Positions 49,717 through 59,293 of a DNA stretch of 64,000 bases are shown in pieces. Position 1 is the first letter of the stretch. The number at the start of each line of letters is the position of its first letter. A program made the position numbers and the translations under genes. Below the pieces are notes generated by a model. The model had not been told where the DNA came from. It saw only the letters and a list, made by a program, of their open reading frames with translations, and ran no database searches. The stretch is taken from the NCBI RefSeq assembly GCF_014638275.1, contig NZ_BMFJ01000001.1, forward strand, positions 1,786,338 to 1,850,337. Reading direction: 5' to 3'. Origin of the DNA: Primorskyibacter flagellatus (lineage in GTDB: Bacteria; Pseudomonadota; Alphaproteobacteria; Rhodobacterales; Rhodobacteraceae).

Positions 49717-50583
49717 ATGACCACGCCGTCCGTTTCGTTCGAATTCTTTCCGCCCAAGAACCTGGAAGCCTCGTTCCGGCTCTGGGATACGGTGCAGGTG
49801 CTGTCTCCGCTGGCGCCGCGCTTCGTTTCGGTCACCTACGGGGCGGGCGGCACGACGCGCGATCTGACGCGGGACGCGGTGGCGACGCTGCACAAGAACG
49901 CCGGGCTGAACGTCGCGGCGCATCTGACCTGTGTGAATGCCACGCGGGAGGAAACGCTCGCCATTGCCGACAGCTTTGGCGAGGCAGGAGTGACCGAGAT
50001 CGTGGCACTCCGGGGCGATCCGCCGAAGGGCGAAGGCCGCTTCACGCCGCATCCCGAGGGCTTTGCGAATTCCGTAGAGCTGATCGCGGCGCTGGCGGCG
50101 ACCGGCAAGTTCACCATCCGCGTCGGCGCCTACCCCGAGAAGCATCCCGAAGGTGCCTCCGAAGCTGCGGACATCGACTGGCTGAAGCGCAAGCTGGAAG
50201 CGGGCGCGGCAGAGGCGATCACCCAGTTCTTCTTCGAAACCGAGACCTTCCTGCGCTTCCGCGACCGCTGTGCCGCTGCAGGGATTACCGCGCCGATCGT
50301 GCCGGGCATTCTGCCGATCGAAAACTGGACCGGCATGCGCAAGTTTGCCGTCGGCTGTGGCACCGCGATCCCGGCCTGGCTGGACGACGCGTTTGACAAG
50401 GCCGCGCGCGACAACCGGACGGACCTGCTGGCCACGGCGCTCTGCACGGAGATGTGCACTGACCTTCTGGCCGAGGGTGTCGAGAGCCTGCACTTCTACA
50501 CTCTGAACAAGCCGGAGCTGACGCGCGACGTCTGCCACGCGCTTGGCGTGACGCCCGAGGTGAAGCTGGAGAACGTGGCTTAA
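49717..50583 (+). CDS. metF: 5,10-methylenetetrahydrofolate reductase
   Basis: This gene encodes 288 residues, the usual length for bacterial MetF. It starts MTTPSVSFEFFPPKNLEASF, with the FEFFPPK family motif, then YGAGGTTRD and ALRGDPPKGEG, and GAAEAITQFFFE for the substrate site. It is an FAD enzyme that makes 5-methyl-tetrahydrofolate for methionine synthesis. AAGGGG precedes ATG 49717; it is divergent from metR, its likely activator. Confidence 0.95.
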   Translation: MTTPSVSFEFFPPKNLEASFRLWDTVQVLSPLAPRFVSVTYGAGGTTRDLTRDAVATLHKNAGLNVAAHLTCVNATREETLAIADSFGEAGVTEIVALRGDPPKGEGRFTPHPEGFANSVELIAALAATGKFTIRVGAYPEKHPEGASEAADIDWLKRKLEAGAAEAITQFFFETETFLRFRDRCAAAGITAPIVPGILPIENWTGMRKFAVGCGTAIPAWLDDAFDKAARDNRTDLLATALCTEMCTDLLAEGVESLHFYTLNKPELTRDVCHALGVTPEVKLENVA

Positions 50584-50590
50584 AGCGTTC

Positions 50591-50665
50591 GGGGGGGCTT
50601 GAAAGCCCACCCTACGCCGAACCCCGAAGTCAGCGCGCGCGCCGTAGGCCGGGCTTCAGCCCGGC
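50591..50665. repeat. BIME-like inverted pair of hairpin repeats
   Basis: Two units starting CGTAGG point away from each other: on the minus strand CGTAGGGTGGGCTT with hairpin GGGCT-TTCA-AGCCC (50595-50616), and on the plus strand CGTAGGCCGGGC with hairpin GCCGGGC-TTCA-GCCCGGC (50643-50665). They fill the gap between convergent metF and the DUF2235 gene and may serve as a bidirectional terminator. Confidence 0.8.
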
Positions 50666-50673
50666 GCGCCTCC

Positions 50674-51744
50674 TCAGGCCTGACGCAACGGCTGCTCCAA
50701 CGGGAAATCCAGCCCGCGCGCAATGGCGCTTTCGTGGATCCGTTCGGACGGGTCGGCGCCCATTACCCTGCGGTGGCGGATGAGGAACAGCTTGCTCCAC
50801 CCCTGCCACATGCCGACAGAAGGGGCGTCGGGGTCCAGCGGGAAGCCTGTGCGCCAGCCCTCCGGCAGCGGCAGGCCGCGCAGTTCCGCTTGCAGCAGCA
50901 TCCAGACCAGCGGGATGTTCGACAACGGCCGCGCCTCACTGAATCCGCCGAGCTGGCCACCGACGTCGCCATGGGTGCCGCCGAACCAGACCTGTTCCAG
51001 CCGCCCGGACCAGTCGGGATCGCTGTGCCACATGACCGGTGTGTAGACCGCGCGGCGTTCTTCAAGGGCAAGCGCGTGGAACCCGGCTTTCACGCAGCGC
51101 GACAGGGCATGGTTGTGGAACGAATGGCGCGGTTCGGTCAGCCGCCAGACCAGCGGCAGGCGCAGGCCAAGCGACTTGACCGTATCGAAGGCGCCGATCA
51201 TTTCGATCACCGCGTCCTCATGGCAGAATTCGCGGGCGAAGGCGTGGGCCGCAGGGCCCTGGCCGCCGTTCTGGTAGTGTCGGTACGCCTGCTGCACGTT
51301 GCGTTCGGTGGCGTGTTCCGTCTTCAACAGACCCACCTTGTCGAGGATCCCGGCGAGGGATCGGACGGCATAGGCGCCACGGGAGTAGCCAAAGAAATAG
51401 ATGCGATCGCCGGGGCGGTAACGTGAGGCGAGATAACCGTAGGCGCGGCGGATCTGGCGGTTGATGCCCCGGCCCATCAGGACTTCGTGCGTATTCTGCC
51501 AGCTGGTCCACTGGATCCCGGCCTCGTAATAGACCGACAGCTCCGGGCCGGAGAGGTCAGACAGCAGGCGGTAGATCAGACCCGCGTTGCTCTCCTCTCC
51601 GGGTTCCATCGAGGACATGGTGCCGTCGAGGATGATGACATGGGTGACCGGCCCGCGCCGGACCGACGGAACGCTGCGCCGCGCCCGGAACAGCCATCGC
51701 GGTCGGATCGCGCGGAGGAGTCCGTCACTCAGCCGGTCGAACAT
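50674..51744 (-). CDS. DUF2235 alpha/beta hydrolase-like protein
   Basis: This gene encodes 356 residues from ATG 51744, 20 bases inside the end of the upstream gene. VIILDGTMSSM gives the first strand, RIYFFGYSRGAYAVRSLAG the GxSxG nucleophile box (Ser in GYSRG), and VWFGGTHGDVGG a conserved His/Asp loop. The DUF2235 family includes Tle1-type phospholipases, but this protein is not near type VI secretion genes; a housekeeping esterase-like role is more likely. Confidence 0.85.
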   Translation of the reverse strand: MFDRLSDGLLRAIRPRWLFRARRSVPSVRRGPVTHVIILDGTMSSMEPGEESNAGLIYRLLSDLSGPELSVYYEAGIQWTSWQNTHEVLMGRGINRQIRRAYGYLASRYRPGDRIYFFGYSRGAYAVRSLAGILDKVGLLKTEHATERNVQQAYRHYQNGGQGPAAHAFAREFCHEDAVIEMIGAFDTVKSLGLRLPLVWRLTEPRHSFHNHALSRCVKAGFHALALEERRAVYTPVMWHSDPDWSGRLEQVWFGGTHGDVGGQLGGFSEARPLSNIPLVWMLLQAELRGLPLPEGWRTGFPLDPDAPSVGMWQGWSKLFLIRHRRVMGADPSERIHESAIARGLDFPLEQPLRQA

Positions 51745-54019
51745 CGCCCAGCATCTCCCACACCCGCATCGGTGTGAAGGGCATGTCACCGCGCGCAACC
51801 CCGCGCGCAGCCAGCGCATCCATTACCGCGTTGGCCGTCGCGGCCATGGAGCCGACGGTTCCTGCCTCCCCGCAGCCCTTCATGCCCATGGGGTTGGCAG
51901 TGGATGGCACCGGTTCGGTATGGAAACCGACAAAGGGCATGTCGGCGGCGCGCGGCATCGCGTAGTCCATGAACGACGCAGTCAGAAGCTGGCCGTCCTC
52001 GTCATAGGTCACATCCTCGATCAGCGCCTGGCCAAGCCCCTGTGCAACGCCGCCATGCACCTGCCCGGCGGCCAGCATCGGGTTGATAAGATTGCCGAAA
52101 TCGTCGACCACGGTGTAGGCCACTACCTCCACCTTACCGGTGTCCGGGTCGACCTCGACCTCCGCCACATGCGCGCCGTTCGGATAGGACCGGCCGGGCA
52201 GCTTCGCGCGTTCCTCGTGAACCAGCAGGTCGTCGCGCCCGGCCTCGCGCGCCATGTCGGCCACGTCAACCATGGTGGGGGAAGCGTTGGAACCCTTGAT
52301 CCGGAAGCTTTCGTCGTCAAAGGACACGTCCTCTGCGTCCACCTTCATTTTCTCCGCCAGGAAGGCGGTGAACTTTTCCACAATCGTTCCGACCACGGCG
52401 AGGGTCGCGTTGGACTGGGTGGTGACGGAGCGTGAACCGCCGGTCCCCCCGCCCTGGGCGATCAGGTCGCTATCGCCCTGGACGACGCGGATCATGTCCA
52501 TAGGGATGCCGGTCTGGTCGGAGAGGAACTTGGCGTACACCGTCTCGTGCCCCTGCCCGTTGGACTGGGTGCCGACGTAAATGCTGACCGTGCCATCCTT
52601 CATGAATTCGACCTTCGCGCCCTCGGACGGGTCTCCGAGGATACTCTCGATGTAATAACAAAGTCCCAAACCGCGCAGCTTGTTCCGCCCTGCGGCGTCC
52701 TGCCGCCGCGCCTCGAAACCCCCGCGCCCGGCGAGATCGGCGGCGCGATCAAGGAGGCGTTCGAAATCGCCGACATCGTAGAGTTCGTCGGTGACGGTCT
52801 TGTAGGGGAAGCTGGCGGGCTTGATGAAGTTCTTCCGCCGCAATTCCCATGGGTCCACGCCCAGTTCGCGGGCGGCGTAGTCCATCGTTCGTTCCAGCAG
52901 GTAGTTCGCCTCGGGCCGCCCCGCCCCGCGATAGGCGTCGGTCGGGGTGGTGTTGGTGTAATAGCCCTCGACCTCCAGCAGCGCGTTCTGGCAGTCGTAG
53001 ACGCCCATGAGAACGCGTCCGAACAGGTAGGTCTGGATCAACTGGCCAAAGTTCGAATTGAACGCGCCAAGGTTGGATTTCGTCTTCACGTGATATCCGG
53101 TCAGGCGGTGATCGGCGTCGAAGGCCATCGCGACCTCATGGGTCAGGTCGCGGGCACCGTTGTCAGAGAGCATCGCCTCTGTCCGGTCGGACATCCAGCG
53201 CACCGGCCGGTCGAGAAAGCGGGCAGCATAGGCGGCCATGACGTATTCGGGATAGAGCTTGGCCTTCATGCCGAACCCGCCGCCGACGTCCGGGGTGGTG
53301 ACACGGACCTGCGCCTCCTCCAGCCCCATGAGCCGGGCGAGTTCACGCTTCGGCCCCCAGACCCCTTGCCCGTTCACGGCGAGGTGGATGCGGTCCTTCT
53401 CCCACTCCGCAAAGCAGCCGCGCGGTTCGAGGGAGGCGACCATGACGCGGTTGTCGCCGACCTCGGCGCGCACGACATGGGCGGCCTCCGCAAAGGCGGC
53501 CCTGGTTTCCGCCTCTCGGCCGAGCAGGTAGTCGATGGCGAGGTTGCCGGGTGCCTCGGAGTGCAGCTCCGTCTCGCCCTTCTCCAGCGCGGTGACGGCG
53601 GGCAGTTCGTCATAGTCGAATTCGATCAGTTCCGCGGCGTCGCGGGCGGCCTCGTAGGTTTCGGCCACGATCATGGCGACGGGCTGGCCGACCCAAAGCA
53701 CCTTGCCCTCTGCCAGGATCGGATGCTTGGGATTGGCGGCGTCGGACCCGTCGCGGTTTTTCACGGTGACGCAGCTCAGACCGTCGGCAATGCCCGAAGC
53801 ATGCAGGTCCTCTGCCACGGCGACAAGATGAACCCCCTCGGCCTCGCGCGCCGCCGTCAGGTCCAGTGCCGTGATCGTGGCGTGGGCGACTGAGGAGCGC
53901 AGGACATAGAGGTGCAGCGCGTTTTCCGGAGCGATGTCATCAACATAGCGGCCATGCCCCGTCAGCAGGCGAAGGTCCTCGACCCGGGTGGTGGACTGGC
54001 TCTTGCCGAATTTCTCCAT
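51725..54019 (-). CDS. Xanthine dehydrogenase family molybdopterin subunit (CoxL form II-like)
   Basis: This gene encodes 764 residues, typical of CoxL-type large subunits. TPDVGGGFGMKAKLYPEY, DAYRGAGRPEANYLLER and GCGEAGTVGS are the molybdopterin and active-site segments. AYRGAGR is the form II signature and not the AYRCSFR of true CO dehydrogenase, so the substrate is probably an aldehyde or N-heterocycle. The FAD (CoxM) and iron-sulfur (CoxS) subunits are not next to it, so they must be elsewhere. Confidence 0.9.
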   Translation of the reverse strand: MEKFGKSQSTTRVEDLRLLTGHGRYVDDIAPENALHLYVLRSSVAHATITALDLTAAREAEGVHLVAVAEDLHASGIADGLSCVTVKNRDGSDAANPKHPILAEGKVLWVGQPVAMIVAETYEAARDAAELIEFDYDELPAVTALEKGETELHSEAPGNLAIDYLLGREAETRAAFAEAAHVVRAEVGDNRVMVASLEPRGCFAEWEKDRIHLAVNGQGVWGPKRELARLMGLEEAQVRVTTPDVGGGFGMKAKLYPEYVMAAYAARFLDRPVRWMSDRTEAMLSDNGARDLTHEVAMAFDADHRLTGYHVKTKSNLGAFNSNFGQLIQTYLFGRVLMGVYDCQNALLEVEGYYTNTTPTDAYRGAGRPEANYLLERTMDYAARELGVDPWELRRKNFIKPASFPYKTVTDELYDVGDFERLLDRAADLAGRGGFEARRQDAAGRNKLRGLGLCYYIESILGDPSEGAKVEFMKDGTVSIYVGTQSNGQGHETVYAKFLSDQTGIPMDMIRVVQGDSDLIAQGGGTGGSRSVTTQSNATLAVVGTIVEKFTAFLAEKMKVDAEDVSFDDESFRIKGSNASPTMVDVADMAREAGRDDLLVHEERAKLPGRSYPNGAHVAEVEVDPDTGKVEVVAYTVVDDFGNLINPMLAAGQVHGGVAQGLGQALIEDVTYDEDGQLLTASFMDYAMPRAADMPFVGFHTEPVPSTANPMGMKGCGEAGTVGSMAATANAVMDALAARGVARGDMPFTPMRVWEMLGDVRPAE

Positions 54020-54084
54020 GACGCATCCCCTTCGTGCCGTTCAGGGCGACACTAGCGGGAGTTGTCGGGGTGTCCAGAGCCGGT

Positions 54085-55203
54085 TCAGAGTGCTGCGACG
54101 GAAACCGGGCGATCCAGCCCGTATCCGTTGAAGCGGGTGGCGATGCTAAGCGAATAGGCCCCCATGCCGCCGAATATGACATAGTCGTCTTCGGCCAGGT
54201 CACCCGGCAGCGGAACCGGCGCGGGCAGGCGGTCGAGGGAATCGCAGGTCGGACCGAAAACGGTGCGGGCCACCCGGTCCGCGGTACGGTGCGTACCGTC
54301 GGAGGCGATCACCCGAATGCGGTCGGTCGGCCCGATGTCGCGCAGTTCGGACAGGCCGCCGTATATACCGTCGTTCAGGACGACCGCGCCCGAGCCGCGG
54401 ATCGCCTTGACGCGGGTGGCGAGGCAAAAGGCATCGGCCACCATCGCTCGCCCCGGTTCGCAGACCAGCGCGGGCGCTTCGGAACCAAAGGCGGCGCGGG
54501 TGGCGTCGGCGATACGGGCGAAGATGCGGTCCAGATCAGGGGCCGTACCATTGCGATGCGCCGGGAAACCGCCGCCGACGTTCAGGCGGGAAAGGCGAAC
54601 GCCCGCGCGGGTGGCGATGGCGGCGGCCTCGCGGATATAGGCGACCCAGGCCTCCGGATCGGTGCACTGGGTGCCGGGGTGAAAGGTCATCGCCAGCGGC
54701 AGGTTCAGCGCGTCGGCGCGGCGCAGCAGGGCTTCGGCCTCGTCCGGTGTGGCGCCGAACTTGGAACCGAAATCATAAGCCGCGCCCTTCACCGGCAACT
54801 TGAAGCGCACCGCGACCTCGCAGCCGAGCGGCGCAATCCGGTCAAGCCCGGCCATGTCGTCGACGGAGGCGGAGGCGATACCGTAGGTCCGCGCGGCCAC
54901 TACTTCCGCGGCAGACCGGACGGGGTTGTTGTAATGTAACACCGCGTCGGGGTTCGCGGCGCGGACCGCCGTCATCTCTGCCGGCGACGCGACATCGAAG
55001 GCGGTCACCCCTGCGGCGGTCAGGTTGTCGAGGACGACCGGATCGGGATTTGCCTTGACCGCGTAGGTGACCAGACCGGGAAAGCCGGTGAGGAACCGGC
55101 CGGCGCTGGCGTGCAGGCGTTCGGGACAGAAGAAAAGCACCGGCTGATCGGGGCGGAGGCCGCGGAGATAGGCGTCTGCGCTGGTCAGGGGGGTGTGCTT
55201 CAT
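54085..55203 (-). CDS. Type III PLP-dependent ornithine/lysine decarboxylase
   Basis: This gene encodes 372 residues, typical of bacterial fold III decarboxylases. YAVKANP provides PLP Lys50, FHPGTQC and LNVGGGFP the phosphate and substrate loops, CEPGRAMVA the Arg/Glu contacts, and FGPTCDSLD the Cys from the partner subunit near residue 310. It makes putrescine (or cadaverine). The gene is divergent from an Lrp/AsnC regulator and has a 70-130 base structured leader. Length and GPTCDSLD favour ornithine decarboxylase. Confidence 0.9.
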   Translation of the reverse strand: MKHTPLTSADAYLRGLRPDQPVLFFCPERLHASAGRFLTGFPGLVTYAVKANPDPVVLDNLTAAGVTAFDVASPAEMTAVRAANPDAVLHYNNPVRSAAEVVAARTYGIASASVDDMAGLDRIAPLGCEVAVRFKLPVKGAAYDFGSKFGATPDEAEALLRRADALNLPLAMTFHPGTQCTDPEAWVAYIREAAAIATRAGVRLSRLNVGGGFPAHRNGTAPDLDRIFARIADATRAAFGSEAPALVCEPGRAMVADAFCLATRVKAIRGSGAVVLNDGIYGGLSELRDIGPTDRIRVIASDGTHRTADRVARTVFGPTCDSLDRLPAPVPLPGDLAEDDYVIFGGMGAYSLSIATRFNGYGLDRPVSVAAL

Positions 55204-55274
55204 GTCTGGGCCTTTCTGCCTGTTCAGTGCCCGCGCGGGTGCCGTCGAATCCGATTGGGCTTTGTGTGTTGCTC

Positions 55275-55339
55275 CACCGTCATCGCCGGATTTGCTCCGG
55301 AGATCTCGGACCGGGAGATCAAGTCCGATTGTGACGGTG
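55275..55339 (-). promoter_or_regulatory. Structured leader upstream of the decarboxylase
   Basis: CACCGTCA (55275-55282) and TGACGGTG (55332-55339) pair to close a 65-base region that contains further hairpin arms (CCGGA/TCCGG near 55286-55300). It lies 72-136 bases upstream of the decarboxylase start. The speF RNA element of alphaproteobacteria occurs in front of such genes; whether this is a member needs a covariance search. Confidence 0.45.
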
Positions 55340-55433
55340 CCGCCTGATCACAAGTATTCCGCCCATTCCGGTCGCTTTCACCCGTTACTTCGACTAAACT
55401 GGGCATCATTTCCCCGGAAACGACGACGCGAAC

Positions 55434-55868
55434 ATGCAGATTGACGAAATCGACCAACGGATCCTCACCCTGCTCTCTGACGACGCCCGCCGTTCTCTGG
55501 CCGACCTCGCCAGATCGCTCGGTCTGGCCCGCTCTACCGTCCAGGCGCGTCTGGAGCGGCTGGAGCGCTCGGGCGCAATTGCCGGGTACACCCTGCGGCT
55601 TGGGGCAAGAGTCCGGCCTGCAGTCCGGGCGACAGTGCTTCTGACGCTGGAACCGAGGAGCGAGCCAGAGGTGCTGAAACGCCTGACCGCCCTGAGGGAG
55701 GTGGATGTGGTGACGACGACTTCCGGGCGCTACGACCTTATGGTGCAAATGTCCGCGGACACGACGGAGCGGATCAACGACGCGCTCGACCAGATCGTCG
55801 TGGCGCGCGGGGTCCGTTCGACGGAAAGCCTGATCCACCTGGCGCAGAAACTGGACCGGGGGCGGTAG
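55434..55868 (+). CDS. Lrp/AsnC family transcriptional regulator
   Basis: This gene encodes 144 residues, a standard Lrp length. The helix-turn-helix is [20 protein letters not shown] near 22-41, followed by a RAM ligand-binding domain with [16 protein letters not shown]. Divergent from the decarboxylase gene, it probably regulates it in response to an amino acid or polyamine. Confidence 0.9.
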   Translation: MQIDEIDQRILTLLSDDARRSLADLARSLGLARSTVQARLERLERSGAIAGYTLRLGARVRPAVRATVLLTLEPRSEPEVLKRLTALREVDVVTTTSGRYDLMVQMSADTTERINDALDQIVVARGVRSTESLIHLAQKLDRGR

Positions 55869-56020
55869 AGGCAGGTTGGCAAAGCGATCGGCCAACCGGA
55901 CCGCACCGTCCTCAGCACCTGCCCGCGCGAAACAGCGGCGAAGCCGCCGCGCCGTCCCCTCCCCTTCCCCTCCCCGCCCGGATTGGCTATTCCGGCGCGG
56001 ACGAACGAAAGGCGCAGACC

Positions 56021-59000
56021 ATGGCGATGGAAAAGACCTTCAACGCGGCCGAGGCCGAGGACCGGATCTACAGGGCGTGGGAGGAGAGCGGCGCGTTCAA
56101 GGCCGGCGCAAATGCCTCGCGCGCAGATGCGTTCTCGATCATGATCCCGCCGCCGAACGTGACCGGGTCTCTTCACGTCGGCCATGCCTTCAACAACACG
56201 CTTCAGGACATCCTGATCCGGTGGAAGCGGATGCAGGGCTACGACACGCTCTGGCAGCCGGGCACCGACCACGCGGGCATCGCGACGCAACTGGTGACCG
56301 AACGCGAGATGGCGGCCAATCAGGAACCCTCGCGGCGCGAAATGGGCCGCGAGGCCTTCATCGAACGTGTGTGGCAGCAGAAGGTGAAGACGCGCGGCAC
56401 GATCATCGGGCAGCTCAAGCGGCTCGGTGCCTCCTGCGACTGGTCACGCGAAGCCTTCACCATGGGCGGCGCGGCGGGTGATCCGGACCGTGAGACGGTC
56501 ACGGCGAATTTCCACGACGCCGTCATAAAGGTCTTTGTCGACATGTACGACAAGGGTCTGATCTATCGCGGCAAGCGGCTGGTGAACTGGGACCCGCATT
56601 TCGAGACGGCGATCTCCGACCTCGAGGTCGAGAATGTGGATACCGCCGGGCACATGTGGCACTTCAAGTACCCCTTGGCGAATGGTGCGACCTACGAATA
56701 TCTTGAGAAGGACGACGACGGAAACGTCACGGTCCGGGAGACGCGGGACTATATCTCCATCGCCACCACGCGGCCCGAAACGATGCTGGGCGACGGGGCT
56801 GTGGCGGTGCATCCCTCGGACGAACGCTATGCGCCGATCGTGGGCATGCTCTGCGAAATCCCCGTCGGTCCGAAGGAACACCGGCGGCTGATCCCGATCA
56901 TCACCGACGAGTATCCCGATCCGACCTTCGGCTCGGGCGCGGTCAAGATCACCGGGGCGCATGACTTCAACGACTACGGCGTGGCGCAGCGGGGGGGCAT
57001 TCCGCTCTACCGGCTGATGGACACGCGGGCGCAGATGCGCGACGACGGTGCACCCTATGCAGACTGCGCGGCCCGGGCGCAGGAGATCGCCGGGGGCGCG
57101 GAATTCGACCCGGCAGAGGTCGATACGCTGAACCTCGTGCCCGATCACCTGCGGGGCCTCGACCGGATGGAGGCGCGCGCGAAGGTGGTCGAGGAGATCA
57201 CCGGCGAGGGTCTGGCGGTTATGACGCGGGCGGATGACCCGCGGCTCGGCAAGGCGGCGGTGAAACCTGACGCCGAGGGCGCGGCGGCTTCGGTCCCCCT
57301 GGTCGAGGCAAAGTCGATCATGCAGCCCTTCGGTGACCGCTCCAAGGTCGTCATCGAACCGATGCTGACGGACCAGTGGTTCGTCGATGCAGAGAAGATC
57401 GTCGGACCGGCTCTCGACGCGGTGCGCAGCGGCGCGGTGCGGATCATGCCCGAGTCGGGCGAGAAGACCTATTACCACTGGCTGGAGAATATCGAACCCT
57501 GGTGCATTTCCCGCCAGCTGTGGTGGGGACATCAGATCCCGGTCTGGTACGGCTTCGACCTGGCCCGCGAAGGGTTCCGCGACGACGAGGCGGACGGTGC
57601 GCTCGACATGGTCGAGATCACCCGCCTGCTGTCGGATCAGCACCTGCTGCGCGGAGAGGAGCATCTGCACTGCGCCCATGACTTCGACACGGTGAAGGGC
57701 AAGTTCCACGACGTGCTGGACGGGCTGCCGACCCCGCTTTCACACGCCCGCGTGACCGAAGTCGCCGACCGCGCGACCGCACGCGAAGCGCTGGCGGCAT
57801 CGCTGGCGAAGTACACGGCCAGCCAGAACCCGACGGACCTGATCTACCCGGTCTGGCGGGATGCGGATGTGCTGGACACATGGTTCTCCTCCGGGCTCTG
57901 GCCAATCGGAACGCTCGGCTGGCCGGACCAGACGGAAGCGCTGATGAAGTACTTCCCGACCTCTGTGCTGGTCACCGGGCAGGACATCCTGTTCTTCTGG
58001 GTCGCGCGGATGATGATGATGCAGCTGGCGGTGGTCGGGCAGATCCCGTTCCACGACGTCTACCTGCACGGGCTTGTGCGCGACGCGAAGGGCAAGAAGA
58101 TGTCCAAGACCGTCGGCAACGTGATCGACCCGCTCGAGATCATCGACGAATACGGGGCGGATGCGCTGCGGTTCGCCAATGCCGCCATGGCGTCGCTCGG
58201 CGGTGTGCTGAAGCTCGACCAGCAGCGGATCGCGGGGTATCGCAACTTCGGCACAAAGCTGTGGAATGCCACACGCTTTGCCGAGATGAACGGGGTCTAT
58301 GAAAGCTATCGGACCGACAACCCTAGTAATCTTCCGCCAATGACGCTCGGAGGAGAATATAAGGGCGAGAGTTTACAGGCAAATTCTTGGATTATTGGGG
58401 AGACCGCACGAGTTCGAGAGGCCGTGGATTTGGCGTTAAACTCATATCGATTCGACGATGCAGCCGCGGCCATTTACCGTTTCGTCTGGGGCAAGGTCTG
58501 CGATTGGTACGTTGAATTTTCAAAACCGCTGTTGGCTAGCGAAAATTCTTCAGTGGTAGAGGAAACGCGGCAAACTTTGGGCTGGGTTCTCGACCAGTGC
58601 ATGATCCTGCTGCACCCGATCATGCCCTTCGTGACCGAAGAGCTCTGGGCGGCCACCGGGGCGCGGCCGAAGATGCTGGTGCATGCGGACTGGCCGACCT
58701 ACGGCGCCGACCTGATCGACGCGCAGGCGGACCGGGAAATGAACTGGGTCACCTCGCTGATCGAGGACATCCGCTCCGCCCGCGCACAGATGCATGTGCC
58801 GGCGGGTCTGCACGTGCCGCTGGTCGTGACCGACTGGGACGAGGTCGCACAGGGGGCCTGGGCGCGCAACGAGACGCTGATCAAGCGGCTGGCGCGGGTC
58901 GACAGCCTGACCTGGGTGGAGACCTTCCCCAAGGGCTGCATCACCGTCGCCGCCGAAGGCGCGACCTTTGGCCTGCCGCTGGCCGACATCATCGACGTGG

Positions 59001-59203
59001 GCGAGGAAAAGGCGCGTCTGGAGAAGACGCTCGGCAAGCTGGCGAAAGAGATCGGCGGGCTGTCGGGGCGTCTGAACAACCCCAATTTCGTCGCCTCTGC
59101 GCCGGAAGACGTGGTGGAGGAAGTGCGCGAGAACCTCGCCGCACGGCAGGAGGAGGAGGCCAAGCTCAGGGCCGCGCTGGAGCGGATGGCAGAGCTGGGC
59201 TGA
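56021..59203 (+). CDS. valS: Valyl-tRNA synthetase
   Basis: This gene encodes 1060 residues. The class I signature HVGH is at 52-55 and KMSKT near 692-696, with the editing domain between (about 200-370) and an anticodon-binding and C-terminal coiled-coil region after 750. It charges tRNA-Val. An ATG at 56027 is an alternative start. Codons 766-856 (58318-58590) have about 50% GC with TTA, AGT, ATT and AAT codons, against above 60% in flanking parts, while the protein stays ValRS-like, so a homologous replacement from a lower-GC relative is suspected. Confidence 0.96.
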   Translation: MAMEKTFNAAEAEDRIYRAWEESGAFKAGANASRADAFSIMIPPPNVTGSLHVGHAFNNTLQDILIRWKRMQGYDTLWQPGTDHAGIATQLVTEREMAANQEPSRREMGREAFIERVWQQKVKTRGTIIGQLKRLGASCDWSREAFTMGGAAGDPDRETVTANFHDAVIKVFVDMYDKGLIYRGKRLVNWDPHFETAISDLEVENVDTAGHMWHFKYPLANGATYEYLEKDDDGNVTVRETRDYISIATTRPETMLGDGAVAVHPSDERYAPIVGMLCEIPVGPKEHRRLIPIITDEYPDPTFGSGAVKITGAHDFNDYGVAQRGGIPLYRLMDTRAQMRDDGAPYADCAARAQEIAGGAEFDPAEVDTLNLVPDHLRGLDRMEARAKVVEEITGEGLAVMTRADDPRLGKAAVKPDAEGAAASVPLVEAKSIMQPFGDRSKVVIEPMLTDQWFVDAEKIVGPALDAVRSGAVRIMPESGEKTYYHWLENIEPWCISRQLWWGHQIPVWYGFDLAREGFRDDEADGALDMVEITRLLSDQHLLRGEEHLHCAHDFDTVKGKFHDVLDGLPTPLSHARVTEVADRATAREALAASLAKYTASQNPTDLIYPVWRDADVLDTWFSSGLWPIGTLGWPDQTEALMKYFPTSVLVTGQDILFFWVARMMMMQLAVVGQIPFHDVYLHGLVRDAKGKKMSKTVGNVIDPLEIIDEYGADALRFANAAMASLGGVLKLDQQRIAGYRNFGTKLWNATRFAEMNGVYESYRTDNPSNLPPMTLGGEYKGESLQANSWIIGETARVREAVDLALNSYRFDDAAAAIYRFVWGKVCDWYVEFSKPLLASENSSVVEETRQTLGWVLDQCMILLHPIMPFVTEELWAATGARPKMLVHADWPTYGADLIDAQADREMNWVTSLIEDIRSARAQMHVPAGLHVPLVVTDWDEVAQGAWARNETLIKRLARVDSLTWVETFPKGCITVAAEGATFGLPLADIIDVGEEKARLEKTLGKLAKEIGGLSGRLNNPNFVASAPEDVVEEVRENLAARQEEEAKLRAALERMAELG

Positions 59204-59253
59204 CACGGCTGCGCGCCTGCTTGACACGGGCCGTAGAACGGGTAATCGGCGCG

Positions 59254-59281
59254 GGCCGGGCGGATTGCGCCCGGCCTTTTT
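59254..59281 (+). terminator. Rho-independent terminator after valS
   Basis: GGCCGGGCG and CGCCCGGCC form a perfect 9-bp stem with a GATTG loop, followed directly by TTTTT. It lies 51 bases after the valS stop and 13 before the GTG of the next gene. Confidence 0.92.
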
Positions 59282-59293
59282 CGTGGTGCTTCC

